Assembly: GCA_018907035.1 (NCBI GenBank)
Contig: JACCIC010000287.1
Coordinates: 434,001 to 498,000, forward strand
Length of the DNA stretch: 64,000 nt
Direction: 5' to 3'
Source of the DNA: Sycobia sp. Sy_11
Lineage: Eukaryota > Arthropoda > Insecta > Hymenoptera > Epichrysomallidae
This document shows positions 46,802-60,019 of this stretch, piece by piece (the first letter of the stretch is position 1; every line of letters begins with the position of its first letter). Both the position numbers and the translations under genes were made by a program. A model generated the notes under the pieces. That model saw only the letters and a program-made list of their open reading frames with translations. It made no database searches and had not been told where the DNA came from.

Positions 46802-47187
46802 TTTATGATTTTTTTCCCACATAAGAAAAAGTAATATGCACAAAAGATATTCAAGTCTGGAAAGTGTCAGATTAACCTGAAGAACAAAAAGGATAATATG
46901 GACTAAAATTACACCTTCTTTAGGATACTAATCTCAATATTGGATATAACCATTCAAATGGACTGGCCTGATATTAACAATTTTAGCTGACTACTTTAAG
47001 TTGATATTAAACATAATTTAAAATGCCACCTACTGGGTGCTGGCGATACTGACTGCTATGACAGTTAACTGCACCCAGATACGATACTAATATGTGCTCA
47101 TAATTTATTGATGAAAGGAAAATGGAAATGATTTTCCATAAAAAGAAGCCTGTACCATTCTGAAGAGGATACAGAATATTAGGTGTA
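46798..47187. other. Non-coding stretch before the mariner relic
   Basis: No recognised gene. Confidence 0.4.
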
Positions 47188-48330
47188 CAACTTTGCTTCG
47201 GCAGTGTTGCAATAGATGGCTATAGCGGTAAGTGGTAATCGAAATAAATAGATCGTAGTCTCACAGAATAAGCTTAGATAAATATAATTTCATCGAAATA
47301 TTAGTCGATTTGTGTCTGCATCATAAAGTTATTCTCGGTTAAACATATCAGTTTAGGAGCCAAATTCTCGTCATTTATAGGAGATTTTAATATTCTGGTT
47401 TACTATGAAGAAATCTACGGCTGAGACTCATCGAATGCTCTCAAATACCTATGGTGAGGCCGCTATTAATGAAAGAACGTGCCAAAAGTAGTTTGAACGC
47501 TTCAAGAACGGTGATTTTCACGTCGAAAACCAGCATGGCGATGGAAGAGAGAAGGTTTTCGAAGATATAGAAATGGAAGCATTACTTGATCAATATTTGT
47601 GTCAAACTCAAAAAAAATTGGCAGAATTATTGGGAGTGATGCGACAAACCATTTCAAAACGCCTGAAAATCATGGGAATGACTCTAAAACACGGAACTTG
47701 GCTACTGTATGAGTTGAAGTCGAGAGACGTTGAACGCCGATTGTTTGTTTATAAACAGCTGCTTGCAGGTAAAAACGGAAGAAATTTTTGCATCATATTG
47801 TGACTGGGGACGAAAAATTTGTTCATTACGATAATCCCAAGAGCAGAAAATTATGGGGATATCCCAGCCATGCTTTCGCGTCGACAGCCAAACCGAATCT
47901 TCACGGTTTCAAGGTCATCCCGAGCATTTGGTGGGACCAGCTCGGCGTAGTGTATTATGTGTTATTCAAAACCGACTGAAACAACCATAAACGATCGTTA
48001 TCGAACGCAATGAATGCGTTTGGACCAAGCATTGAAAGACAAAGGGCTGCAAGACAATGATAGACATGGAAAAGTGATTCTACAGCATGAGACTGGTCGG
48101 CCCCATGTTGCGAAAAAGGTCCCGATATACTTGGAATCGCTGAAATGGGAAGTTCTACTTCACCCGCCGTATTTTCTAAATATCCCTCCTTCAGACTATC
48201 ACTTGTTTCGACCCATGACACACGGCCTGACTGACCAGCACTTCCGGTTTTTATGAAGAAGGAAGAAATTGGATCGATTCGTGGATCACTTCAAAAGATA
48301 ACCAGTTTTTTCAACGCGCGGTTATAAGTG
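47188..48330 (+). mobile_element. Mariner element, most complete copy in the window
   Basis: It begins at a TATTAGGTGTACAACTTTGC terminus of mariner type near 47188, followed by an untranslated leader of about 200 bp and a full-length but broken transposase. The right inverted repeat was not located with confidence. Confidence 0.75.
47375..48310 (+). pseudogene. Mariner transposase, nearly full length, broken
   Basis: Mariner transposases use a DDD core to excise and insert the element. In order: the N-terminal HTH (KKSTAETHRMLSNTYGEA, about 47404), GDFHVENQHGDGRE, a second HTH (LDQYLCQTQKKLAELLGV, 47573-47640) and the ELKSRDVERRLF linker. Then comes HHIVTGDEKFVHYDNPKS with the first Asp (about 47800), KVIPSIWWDQLGVVYYVL (second block) and an ILQHETGRPHVA block near 48080, where the family's Asp-Asn pair reads Glu-Thr. 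HPPYFLNIPPSDYHLF (last Asp) follows. A frameshift near 47795, one near 48000 and a stop before the second HTH disable it. Confidence 0.85.
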
Positions 48331-49039
48331 TTTAAGCAGTTTTTGATAAGAAAAACTTCAAATTTGGAAAAAATGGCGGAAGCAATATTGTACACTTATA
48401 TATATTTTAAATTTCAGAATAATCGATTCAGTAGTTTTTTTGTTTATCGCGTACAAACAAAAGTACGTATTCTCTTCAGAAATTATTATATGATACAATT
48501 ATGTAATTATCTAATATATATCATATCTAATCTTATCAATACATGGAATATTCAAATTAAAAATTTTAAAATGTAATAATCCTGGCAGTGTTCTGTAAAA
48601 CAGGTATAACAATCAAAAATTGTTTTTTGAATTGTCTTGGAAATTTTTAAAACTATTGCCGCAAAATCATAAGAATATTCCGCAAATATCAATGCAATAT
48701 TACAGGTATATCACAAGAAAATGGAATGTCCTCGGTAAATGGATCACAGAAATTTTACGATATATTGACTCAACATTCAAGTAATGTCTGCTGCGATATT
48801 ACTACAATATTATATCTAAAATATCAAAAACAATTATTTTAAATAATATAAATAAAATTATAATCCATTAAATTTTTTTAAATAAAGTATTGTGTGTACA
48901 AGTAGGTTCCCAGCGATTGTCAAAAGATGGCGTCAACAGTGGATCCCGAGCAGAAATGTCAGATATCATGTGTTATATTTGTACAACAACTTTGTAGCTT
49001 TATGCTTTAGCATTTCTTTCGATGTCTTTCATTTTATTG
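48331..49039. other. AT-rich non-coding stretch
   Basis: No recognised gene. Confidence 0.4.
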
Positions 49040-49240
49040 AAAAAAATTATGATAATTTGCCAGCCACATTAACGTTATTTACGGAAAGCGCTGCTTCTAT
49101 TCTTTAAAATGAGGAAAGTTCGGCTAAGGCCTATCGTATGCTTTCGGAAACTTATGAAGTGGAATGTATTGGCGAATCAACGTGCCGTGAGTGGTTTAAT
49201 CGGTTCAAGTATGATGACTTTGAAGTTACAGGAATTCCAA
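49040..49240 (+). pseudogene. Mariner transposase N-terminal fragment
   Basis: AYRMLSETYEVECIGESTCR followed by EWFNRFKYDDFEV is the first helix-turn-helix and linker of a mariner transposase. Only about 65 codons remain, and the core is absent. Confidence 0.7.
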
Positions 49241-49451
49241 TAATCAGCATAACGTTTTTCTCAACTCCTCGTCATACTACAGGGTATATAACATTTCTAA
49301 GCGTGCTTTAAAATTGTTCTTTTTTCTCCTCTTTTGTGAGTTTATCTAAAATAATTTTTGCAATTCAAATTAAATAAATAGATTTTTCCATCATAATTCT
49401 TGAGCATATTTCACTATCGTTTTAATAAATCCTTATTATTATATCGTGATT

Positions 49452-49650
49452 TATGATCACCCCTGTAGACTAATCTAAAATAAAAAATTATTATTATGGC
49501 TGAAAAAAAATTGTAGTTAGTAAAAGACAATCTGACTGCCACTCACACCAACTTTTCCACTAAATTTATTGTTACCAGATTTACTTGGTCCAACGTTTTA
49601 AGCTTGTTTCGACTCCTCTTCAAAGACTCTGAAGAAATTTTTTCTCCCTT
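49452..49650 (-). mobile_element. Third Penelope-like repeat fragment with eroded hammerhead-like core
   Basis: 49455-49520 matches the arm segment CACCCCCGTAGACTAATCTG to GTTAGTAAAG. 49525-49640 matches the reverse complement of the central core of the 13-kb element, including the block complementary to AAACGTTGGACAAG. Here the CTGATGA and GAAAC boxes have changed (TGAAGAG and AAAAC on the minus strand), so a ribozyme would be dead. Confidence 0.6.
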
Positions 49651-49742
49651 AGGGATGGGGGGCGATGTAAGGTTTTGAACCTCTACATATAACTGTGCTC
49701 TTGTGTTAATGTTATCCGAGAAATTCTGAGAAAAAAACAGAA

Positions 49743-49748
<6 letters not shown>

Positions 49749-49786
<38 letters not shown>
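49749..49786. repeat. (GA)n microsatellite
   Basis: About 19 GA units. The minus-strand Ser-Leu ORF across it is an artefact. Confidence 0.95.
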
Positions 49787-49788
<2 letters not shown>

Positions 49789-50858
49789 TGAAGAGTGCGC
49801 CACTATCGTCACGTGTAAGCAATAATGTCCGCCGCAAGATATGAGCTACGAAGCAGTCTCCCTGCCAACGGTCTAGCGCCCAGTTGTTACTTCGTTCCTT
49901 TTACATGCGTCTGCGTAAGATTAAGTTCTTTATTTCATAAAGTTCTTTTTGTATGTTACAAAAATTGTAAATTATGAAAGAAAAAATTTTTTTTCTACCG
50001 ATCCTTCTCATTCTTTGACGGCACCGTCGGTCACAGCCTTTTACGGTTAAAAATATTTGATTAATGAATACAATGATGTTAAGTGAATGAATAATATATG
50101 TCCTTAATTATAGAACTTTCTTTTTAAAAAATTCCTTTTAAAATTTTGGTATAACTTAGCCGATTCAGATGTAATAAATAAATGAAAATAGGCGATCTTT
50201 ATTCAAAGTATCTATGAATTAATTAATTTTTATACGATAAAAAATGGTCAAATATGTTAATAGAATATTTAAAATATAGACTATTATTTTAAAAATTATT
50301 ATAATAAATTATGTAAAATGTATTTGGAAGGATTAATTATTATTGGGAAGAAGAAAAATTAAACTTACCCAGCTAATACCTTTGATAAAGATTTTTTTGA
50401 GAGAGTGAGAAATTTTTTTAAAATTTCATCCTACAATACTGTCTTCATGCTAATATAAAATAAAAAATAGCTAATATAATACAAGAAAACTAACTACCCG
50501 AATCAAATACAAGAATCTACAAACAACTACAAATTATTTTTGAATTAATGAAGCAAATGTTGATTTATGATTTATGATTCTCTTAAAATTAACAGTGCAT
50601 AATAAATAAATAAATGCGTTTTCTGTGTTAGTTCTATTCTTTCTAAAATAAATACTAACCTTGGAAACTTAACTTTTGTAAGGTTTTTTAAAATTTTATT
50701 AAAAAGTTAGATTTTAAAGTGATATATTGTATAAATGATGATAATATTTCAGTAAATATTTAGCAAGTCTTGGGTGAATCCTAATTATATTGTTGGTATA
50801 TAGATACATAAATTAATCATTTTTGTGTAACTGCTAAGTACTTTATACTTGGCATTTC

Positions 50859-50905
50859 CAACATTCATTACCACATGGTAATTTATTATAACACAATGAA
50901 TGTTG
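50859..50905. repeat. Inverted repeat with palindromic loop
   Basis: CAACATTCATT (50859-50869) pairs perfectly with AATGAATGTTG (50895-50905). The loop starts with the palindrome TTACCACATGGTAA (50868-50881). Confidence 0.7.
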
Positions 50906-52227
50906 AATATACACTTAATAAATGAGTTTCCATCTTCCCCAAAAATTCCAAGAAATATATTTCAAAATTTAAGTACAGAAAAAAAATCATAGTATATGGT
51001 TTAGGAAATAAATGTAACAAATGATAAACATAAAATAAATTCAAGTCATTTAGCTAGTGTTCTATTAATATTAGTTTTTGCTATCTCATACGTACTCTAA
51101 ATAATAAAAACTCGAAATTCAAATTGAGTTTATTTATTAAATCTGTGATTAGTAGTAAAATTATTCATTTAGTTATATTTTAAAGCACAATTTCGAGTCG
51201 ATCCTCATCTTCGAATGTTATTAATAAGTTAAGCATTATAATAAATTTAAGCTGAGAAAATATTATTTCGTTTGTATTTTGATTATATGTAGGCTTAATT
51301 ATATATGATGCTTAATCATACGAAAATGAATTGTAAGAAAGTTACTTAATTATTGTTAAAACCTAGAATTTATAAATATGCATTTCGCGTCTAAAAAAGT
51401 TTGCTGTATTTATTTGAATAGTGTAATAGTTATATATTTGTTATTCGTATAAATGAAAATTAGTTCGGCCTTTGAAATCGCCAAGAAAATAAAATTTATG
51501 TGGGCGGTAGACCGCGATCCTCATGTTATGCCACCCAGAGTATAAACTCATAAACCCGCGGAAAAGGAAAAGTTTCTGAATTTTTCTTTAGACCGCTAGA
51601 CATAACTCAGAAATGCTTGAATTTCTGGAGTATAGACTCAATATGCACCTGATTTTCCGTATAGGAAAAGCTTCAGGGTCATCCGACTGCAAGCAAGGCT
51701 ATGAGTATGTCCGATAGTAGGGAACGAAGGATGCTTCCTGCCCCAAACTACGCGCGCAAAAAATTCTATATTAGAAACAAATAACGTTAAAGAATGAGGC
51801 AGTATGTTAATCAGCCGGGAAGAAAGCGTTATCGACTAAGATGGTTGAAGATATACTCGACCAAAAATTATGAACGTAAAAAGTAGGGCACTTTATAAAT
51901 GGCAACAAACCGTGAGGACTCACCCCTTACCTTTTTAGAAATTTGAAACGTCTGCTATACAAAGCACGCAAGTAATTAAGTAATAAATTCAAAATTATAA
52001 TTAAAATAAATAAATTTTTCATTTACTTGTCCTTTCCTTAACAAAAGACTTGCCCTTGTTACTATACTCAAATAATACTTTAATTATCATTACATCTATA
52101 TAAATTATAAATTATCAAGTAAATTTTATCTTTTGTTCTGGCTAAGTTTGTTTAAAGTTTATCACTCTTTTTATAAAATATTCACAAATATTCCTAGTAA
52201 TTTCATTACCTTTTCCAAAATTTTGAG

Positions 52228-52697
52228 TTATATATCATCAGTAAATGATTAGTTCACTGAAAACCCAATATATATTTATTGAAATATTATCTTCAATTAT
52301 ATAATACATTCATTTTATAATTTAACTGTTCAATAAAATGTTGAAAAAGTTATTATAAAACTCAAATATTTAAAAAATTAATGATTTAAATGACAACTTT
52401 TAAAAATCTGATCAAAATTAAATACAGAATAGTTTGATTTATCTATTAGTTATATATGTATACTATTAAATATAGGTCTTCATATTAAATATAACCAAAT
52501 AAAATATAACAAATATAACGTTTGAGTTATGGAGTCTACCTATATACCACCAATAAATGTATAATTTACCAAAAACTCAATATACATTTACTAAAACATC
52601 ATTTTGATTACGTACACTTTCAAATTGAACTTATCAACCACATTTTGAGAAAATATATTATAAAACTCAACGTTTTTAAAAATATAATGATTTAAGT
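52228..52697. repeat. Pair of diverged direct repeats about 298 bp apart
   Basis: 52228-52395 and 52526-52697 share segments such as ATTATAAAACTCAA and TAATGATTTAA in the same order. Probably an old tandem duplication of AT-rich DNA. Confidence 0.5.
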
Positions 52698-53587
52698 ATA
52701 AATATTGTAAATTAATTGAACTTACTATATTATTAATATTTATTATATTTTTTTAATAAACGGTACCATTATGTTTTTCTGAACTTTATATTTTGAAAAT
52801 TCATTTTTTAAATATTTAGTTTTATAAACTGCTTTTTCTTCAAGTTGCTCAAGTATTTTCACACAAATTATTCTTTAAAATATGAAAGCATTAATAGACA
52901 GTGTACCTATTAAAAACTCTATACATGTAAGACTAGCATACAGAGAACATGATAGATATGTATATATATAGAAACTATAGGTAAAAAATCATAGTGGACA
53001 GAGAAGTTAATTTCTGTTACTGTCACTAAAGAAGGACAAATTCTAAAATGACAAAACCTTCATTATTAGTATACTTTTTTATTAAGCATTTATGAATTTA
53101 GTTTTTGTTAGTAAATAAAAGAAAAGAGTACAAAAGTTGTAAAAAACAGGTCACTACTATATTTGCAATAAAGCACGAAAACCTTGTGCTACAAAATAGG
53201 AATTTTGACATCGCAAAATTCTATAGGAAAATTAATTAATAATTTATTAAAAAGAATGTTATCACTTCATCCGTAGATACCACCCAAAAACCACGTTTTT
53301 CTTTATTCGCCCTTTATTCAAAAGGGAAAAGAAGAAAAAATATTTGCTGACCAAAAGCATTTAGAGCAATTTAGTTTGCTTATTTTCTCTGACGCACAAA
53401 AGCAATTTTTATATTTATTGTCTCTTATTTATAAACGGTGCACTATTTGAACATAGTATGAATACTCCAGTACAAACATTAATTAAAGGGCTATTAAATA
53501 CATTTGCTAAGCTTCTGAATAGAATTAGTGAAAAAGCCTGAAGAGAATACAATGAATTTGAGCAGTAAAGAAAAATTAAACTGAGTA

Positions 53588-53738
53588 AGAGAAATTTAAA
53601 AATTAAAAATTGTACGTATGTCGACTGTTTTGAATTAAATTAATAAATATTTTTATACGTCTTACGATCTTTATACTATAATATATTATACTAAAATAAC
53701 AATAGTTAGACTGTCCTTGTTTATGATCACCCCCGAAG
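53588..53738 (-). mobile_element. Fourth Penelope-like end fragment
   Basis: Starts with TTGTACGTATGTCGACTG, then the AATAAATATTT block and TCTTACGATC, an AT-rich linker matching 43030-43105 in reverse, and GTTAGACTGTCCTTGTTTA followed by CACCCCCG. This is the same module order as the left arm at 12928-13165, minus the low-complexity filler. Confidence 0.65.
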
Positions 53739-53768
53739 AATTTGAACTAGAAATTACACCCGGTAGAT

Positions 53769-55560
53769 ATGGTACCGAAAAATATGCCACTTTCGCAGAC
53801 CGAACGAAAAAGGCAATTTTTTATACATAAAGAATTATTAATATATCAAGATGGAAGCGGTGTCAATCGAGAAATACAGAGGCTACATCAGGCTTCTAAT
53901 TATGTGTTTAAAAATCTGAGCTTAGTTGGACAGTGCCAGATATCGAATACCAGGCCTGAAACGATAAATACCTTGAACTTACAAAATATTAAGGATATGT
54001 CGTACTCTCCAAAACGTCAAATACTAGTAGATTATGATCTAATTGAACTTTCATATTAGATCTGGAACACCGGACAAGAGCACTATAAAAGAAACTCTGA
54101 AGAACCGAGGATATCAAACTATTTAGAGTAAGATCAGACAACGGATTCAAGTGTTTATAGGACAGCAAAGCACAATATTGTTAAGAAATGTAGACGAAAT
54201 TATTTTGATAATCCACGAAACTTAACATTTAGCAGTGATATAATAGAGCCGGTGTGAAACTCAGAAGTAACGTGGAAAGAGAACAAAAATTCCTTGAGAG
54301 AGAATTAGTAAGCGCAAATAGAAGAAATATAATATAACACGGATATTCGAAAGTCAACATGTAACCTCTGACAGGAAACAAAATTAATATTAAGAGAAAA
54401 CAAAATTTTACAGTATTCGACAATACAAGAGATAATAGAGAAGCCGAACGAGTAAAGTTCAGAATAAAAATGAGTGAATTCAAGATTTTATAGACTCATT
54501 TAGATACTCAATCCGTACGTGAACACGACAACCTCACTTTCAGTCACAGTTAGCCATCATCTATAAGAATTTGTTACCTGATTACAGACAACAGATTAAT
54601 AGCCATAAGATGCATTTGTTTAGCCAATTGGAGAAATATGGTTGAAAGTATGAAAAAGAGATCAAAATCAATGAATGCCGATCACTTCTAAATAATAGAC
54701 AAGGACTGAAAGTATTAGAAGTCAGGGAAGATCAAAATGAAAGAGACAGAAAACAAATTTGGGTACCAAGAAGAAAGATAAAAGAGGAAAGGATTTTACA
54801 AAAAACGAAGAAGTGTCTATAATGAACAGCAAACGCTCCAATCATGGGCCTTTTCAGTGTACTAAGAGTAATCCGCATAAATAGTCGCAGAGGCAAAAAA
54901 TTCCACGCGTCTCTAAACAAGGAAGCTGGACAGGTACTCGTGTCCCACGCCAGCGATATCCTCAAGCACAATAGAAGCAACTACAGTCACAGCAGCCTTT
55001 AGCGCTGTCGGTTATAATGCGAGGTCTGGATATGACTAAAAAAATACAAATAATTTGCTATAGATGTAAAAATTTGGGGCATAAAGCGGTAACTTACCAT
55101 CGAATATTGTACTTTATGTGTCAGAAATTCGATGGCCACAGCATATCCATAAATTAAAAGCAAAAAATATTATTATTATCGTTGTGAATATCAAGGTGTA
55201 GTATTTAGAAATTGTCGGAACTGTAATCCTATTCTACAGCCTTCGGTAAACAAAATACCGGGAGGGTGTAAACAGCCTGCTCGTCCCCTCAGGTCTGGAC
55301 GTTTTCTCGACAAAGGCTGAAGATATAAAGAGTAATAATGAGGAAAAAATCTTAAGTGTAGAGGAAAATCAAGAAGAGATACAGGCCATATCTTCACCTC
55401 AGAAAGTGGAGCAGAAAAAGAAAGATAGAGAGAAAGAGTATGAGAAAGAGAATAAAAGAATAAAAGAAAATATATTCACAAAAAACGATGAGGACTGAGA
55501 GGAGTTAAGTGTTAGTAGCTTTTGCTTGCGAAGCCAGGACTACTCTTATACAACGTGAAA
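53769..55560 (+). pseudogene. Gag-like reading-frame block with zinc knuckles, decayed
   Basis: The first frame (53769-54059) is polar and helical, with no known domain. Further on, fragmentary frames lead to a Cys/His region. CYRCKNLGH begins a knuckle at about 55054. A second Cys-X2-Cys-like piece (MCQKFDGH) lies near 55115, and a CEYQGVVFRNCRNC block near 55186 matches the C-terminal Cys motif of insect Gag-like proteins (C-GVT-R-CP-C). Lys/Glu-rich sequence follows (55330-55480). Gag proteins bind the element RNA and build particles. No protease, RT or integrase was found after it. There are many stops; the retrotransposon group is not resolved. Confidence 0.45.
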
Positions 55561-55639
55561 TTGAAAAGGATTAAAACAGTCGGGTGATTGCACATTAGTT
55601 CATGTCACTTTACTTTATGTCAGTTTAGTTCATGAAGTA

Positions 55640-57700
55640 AGAATAACAATTGATTGAGAGATAAAAATCAGAGTAGGAGTAAAGAGAATGAAAGCGTACA
55701 GAAGAATGAATCAAAGAATAGAGAGAAAGCAAGAGACAAGGAGAGAAAAAACATAAGAAGAGAGAATAGAAATAGTGGAAAAGAGATAACAATGAATCAG
55801 GTCACATTCATAAGTGGAAATAATAGAAACTTTATCGTTATAAAATCTTTGTTATAGAATCACGGATCACCTACAACAAGATATGGTCAAGGAGATTGTG
55901 GAGGTACTTAATCCGCTACTGCACACTGATCAGTGTTCGCCGTGTGTCTCCGTGCCTGGGGAGGGGGCGGGATCTGCTCACGCCACGATTCCAGCAATAC
56001 CGGTATCTTTTATAGATATCGACGTTTGGATTGCGACCTGAACGATTTCAGTTTCGATTCGGCCGAAAACCCCCTGCGTATCCTGTCAGACGCTTAACGG
56101 TAATCGAGAACCGCGATCCCGTCGACTCTCTTATCCTTCCGAACCGTGGAGTGATAAAGAAAATACGAACAGCAGATGCGTCTATGCCCCCAGTCCCTGA
56201 GAAAATTGTCCTGCAGAGTAACAAGGTAAGAATGAGGAAAGTTAAGAGGGAAAGAAAAGTAGAGAGAGTCAAGTTAGAGTAGAGAGAGAAAGAGTAAAAA
56301 GTAAAGAGAGAAAGGAGAAAAGAATAGAAAATAAGGATAAGGAGGGGAAAATGTGTAATGACAGGAAAAAGGGACAGAAGATTCAATCTGAAAACAGCAC
56401 GGGGGGAAAGGAAAGACAAGGACAGCTTCTTACTGTTCGACTGTTTTTACAAAAAATTGTAAATAAGTCAACAGAAAAAGAGGCTGTAACCATTTCCCCT
56501 AAACATTTCCTCTGCTCCTATGTCATTCCCAGAAAATCCAATATCGGGAGTATTCATCATCCGTGTCCAATACCAGCTGGAATGGATGATGAGGAAGAAT
56601 TTCGCCCTTGTACTAACTTATAGAAGAGGAAGAAGAAACCATATAACTCAAGGAGACATTTCACCATTGATGACGTCGTCTTGCTTCAGGATTTCGACTA
56701 CAGCCCATTAAATAAACAGACTATCGACGTAATCTCTTAATGATTATATCCTGGTCGCCGAGACTCGTCCCGACATTGTCCAGGATATCGTCAGACAAGA
56801 GACCAAATCGGAAGAAGAATGATCGCGGCAACAACAGACCAAGACGAACATTGGATGAGCTTCTGAGACTCAGTGAAAGCTGGGTTTCACTGCGTTTTGT
56901 CCAAATATGAAGGTTTTATTTGGAATTCCAGGGATGCCGCGGAAAACAATTTAGAATCAACTGTACAAATGGGTAGATTGTGTCTTAATCCAAGTGTCAT
57001 CCGTGAACGACTGCAATACTAGCTAGAGAGGCTTAATTGTCGTGAAGAGTTCAGGGTAATCAGATTGCGTCAGGAGACATAGAGACATAAAGAAGAGAAA
57101 AATAGAGTTCAGAAGGATGCAACTAGATAGAAAAAAGAATCATTTGAGACAAAAAAGAAGAGAGAAACAAGAGAAAAGAAACAGAAAGAGCAGAGAAAGA
57201 AGAGAAAGAAAAAGAAAGACTTAGAAAAGCAAGAAGAGAACAAGAAAAGAGAAGAGAAATGGAAAGAGCAGAGCACTTTCCTAACCGGACAAGTAGACGA
57301 CAAATTTAGTCTTCTGCTTCAATTGTGGGAAGAGATGCTACACTTTGCGAAATTACGAGCGGTGTGGGGATGCCTATGACACAAATCGTCAAAAAATGGA
57401 CTTCCTGACTCTCGTGTGGTACCAAAGGGAATCTCTTGCTGCTCGCACCCCTCCCTTCTTCCCCGGAAAACGACCTATGAAAGCATGGGCAGCGATGCGG
57501 GAGCTAATGATAACGAGCATCCCACTCGTTGCCGACACTTTACTGGAAAAACATAACAAGTTGTCAACCATGCCTTTTCTGGTGTCACAGATGTACTCGC
57601 CTTCGAGTTTCCTGAAGATCAAATGAAGCGACCGGCTACTTCGGATGTCGGGGGAATCCTAGCAACAGGTCAGACAGAACAGCGGCAAATACAACACTCG
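55640..57700 (+). pseudogene. Second Gag-like block, purine-rich coiled-coil region and zinc knuckle, decayed
   Basis: Several open pieces (56031-56282, 56351-56623, 57345-57626) lie in DNA that is GC-richer between 55880 and 56220. A long Arg/Glu/Lys-rich region (57060-57270), likely a coiled coil, precedes CFNCGKRCYTLRNYERCGDAYD (57319 on). This has the same C-G-T-R-C/Y-C layout as the knuckle in the previous block. A GTAAGA after AACAAG at 56222-56230 looks like a splice donor but may be chance. This could be a second, diverged copy of the same family, or the rest of one long gene. Function is unconfirmed. Confidence 0.4.
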
Positions 57701-58421
<721 letters not shown>

Positions 58422-58739
58422 GATAGTGTAAGTGTGAGAAGATGTGAGGAGAAGTGAAACGTCGATGTATTTGATTACGACATCGATGCTCGCTATCCGC
58501 GGGAGTTAGTGATTAAAATTAGGCGCGGAGATTTATAAAAAAGGGAGAGAGCTTCGAGAGGCAACGAGAAGAAAATGCGCGCATCGGGGGCTTCCTCGCC
58601 CTTTAAACATCGTTAAGACTAGTCGCGCTCGAATATTTCAAATCTATTTATTCTCGACATTCCTGATTTATTTTGTAGCGGGATACGACCTTGTGGTAAG
58701 AATTACTAATTCACTCTGCCATTATAATCAAAGAAGACA
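58422..58739. other. Non-coding stretch
   Basis: GC-richer at 58440-58640; no recognised gene. Confidence 0.35.
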
Positions 58740-59272
58740 GTGAGCAAAACTTTAACATTTGATCGAACAATGTCATAATCATGTACTCACGATTTATCAC
58801 CAGTTATAACCCTTTTGAGAAAATCAACATCATTATTGACTTCAATCAACATCTCTTGAGCTATCGTCATACGACGGTTCATTTGATCAAAATTAAGCAA
58901 TTTTGGAACGAATATCGCTGGCACACGTCTCACGCCCAAAACATCCGAAAAAATAGCATGACATGAGCCAACCGATATGCCAATATCTTCAGTAACCGTA
59001 TCTGATTGCGATTTGACGATTTTTTAACACAATATCTTACACTGTTGATCTATTTGATCTGTTGTTGACGTATTAGGACGTACAGGGGGAAGTTCGTCTT
59101 CGACATCCTCTCGGCCTTCTTGGAACAGCTTGTACCATTTATACACATTCTTTTTACTCAAAGTAGATTCACCGTATACAACTTTCACCATATCAAGAGT
59201 TTTAGAGCACTGAATTCCATTTTTGACATAAAATATAATGTAAACTCTTTGCTCCATTTTTTTCATAAACAA
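58740..59272 (-). pseudogene. Mariner-like transposase N-terminal half
   Basis: MEQRVYIIFYVKNGIQCSK and STLSKKNVYKWYKLFQEGRE form the first HTH (59245-59110), followed by a PPVRPNTSTTDQ linker. After a frameshift near 59030, a second HTH with DIGISVGSCHAIFSDVLG lies around 58990-58930. The segment leading to a VITGDK-like first Asp block is near 58790. The catalytic core is missing after that. It differs from the 47-kb mariner and is a separate family. Confidence 0.75.
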
Positions 59273-59462
59273 AAATTGCCGAACATACGAAACACTTATA
59301 ACTTTGCATATCTGTCATAAGTAAATAAATAATGTTATAGAGGTAAAGGCGCGAATATAAGCTCGGTATACCTGTACCAACACAAAACAAAAAAAATCGA
59401 TAATCGAACGAACGAAGCCCTCGATATTTTGAAAGTCACCTTATTATTTGAACACACCTCGT
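58740..59462 (-). mobile_element. Mariner-like element, 5' half, minus strand
   Basis: The 5' inverted terminal repeat lies at 59425-59462 (on the minus strand, TACGAGGTGTGTTCAAATAA). It is followed inward by a leader and the transposase start near 59272. The 3' half of the element is missing. Confidence 0.7.
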
Positions 59463-59720
59463 AGTACTATTAGTGATATAAAAAACAAAACTACTAATTC
59501 TGTATATTCTACGTGTTGGAATCACATATTATATCGATCCATATAAAAATGAACAACAGTACAATCGGTACGAATTACACCAGGGAGTATGAAAGAAGTA
59601 ATTACATTTTTCAAAACTTCAGAAAAATCATCTAAAAGCTTATTGGCCATTATGAGCCATCAGCTTCGTTCAGTCTACGAAGCGAGTTTGGTAGAAAGGC
59701 ACTTAGCCGTTAGTAGGTAG

Positions 59721-59928
59721 GCTATAGGCATACTGGCACATAGGCATTCTGGTACAGCAATATGTGTGCCAGAACGTATACATTCATTCTGGCACACTCC
59801 CACTCCTCAAAATTGTGCCAGTATCCCGTCCGACGTCACACGGACGAATTATTCAAGGTTCCTTTCGAATCGAGCAGTGCCTGGACGAGCGGGCTGTGCG
59901 CCTTGAAATGTGCCATTATGCCTATAGC
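59721..59928. mobile_element. 208-bp MITE-like element with 20-bp inverted ends
   Basis: GCTATAGGCATACTGGCACA (59721-59740) and the inverse TGTGCCATTATGCCTATAGC (59909-59928) match at 19 of 20 positions. The interior repeats CTGGCACA or its complement at least three more times (about 59772, 59794 and 59814). There is no coding capacity: the ORF 59762-59947 runs over the right end. No matching autonomous transposon is visible here, and no clear target duplication was seen. Confidence 0.6.
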
Positions 59929-60019
59929 TATTAATTCTACTTTTTAGTTGTTTTTCTCTGTTGGTTGCTAATGGAGGACTAATAGAATAATTTCAAGAGT
60001 TTCTCTTTGTAATATTATC

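Larger units (their letters stand above)
49800..53587. other. Long AT-rich non-coding stretch
   Basis: No supported gene. Contains an 11-bp stem around a TTACCACATGGTAA palindrome (50859-50905) and a pair of diverged direct repeats (52228-52395 and 52526-52697). Confidence 0.45.

Noticed and set aside
49543..49812. Minus-strand ORF with a Ser-Leu repeat
   Set aside because: Caused by the (GA)n microsatellite and overlaps the Penelope-like repeat.
56048..56419. 123-codon minus-strand ORF, Leu/Phe/Ser-rich
   Set aside because: Reverse complement of a purine-rich coding-like stretch; composition explained by that bias.
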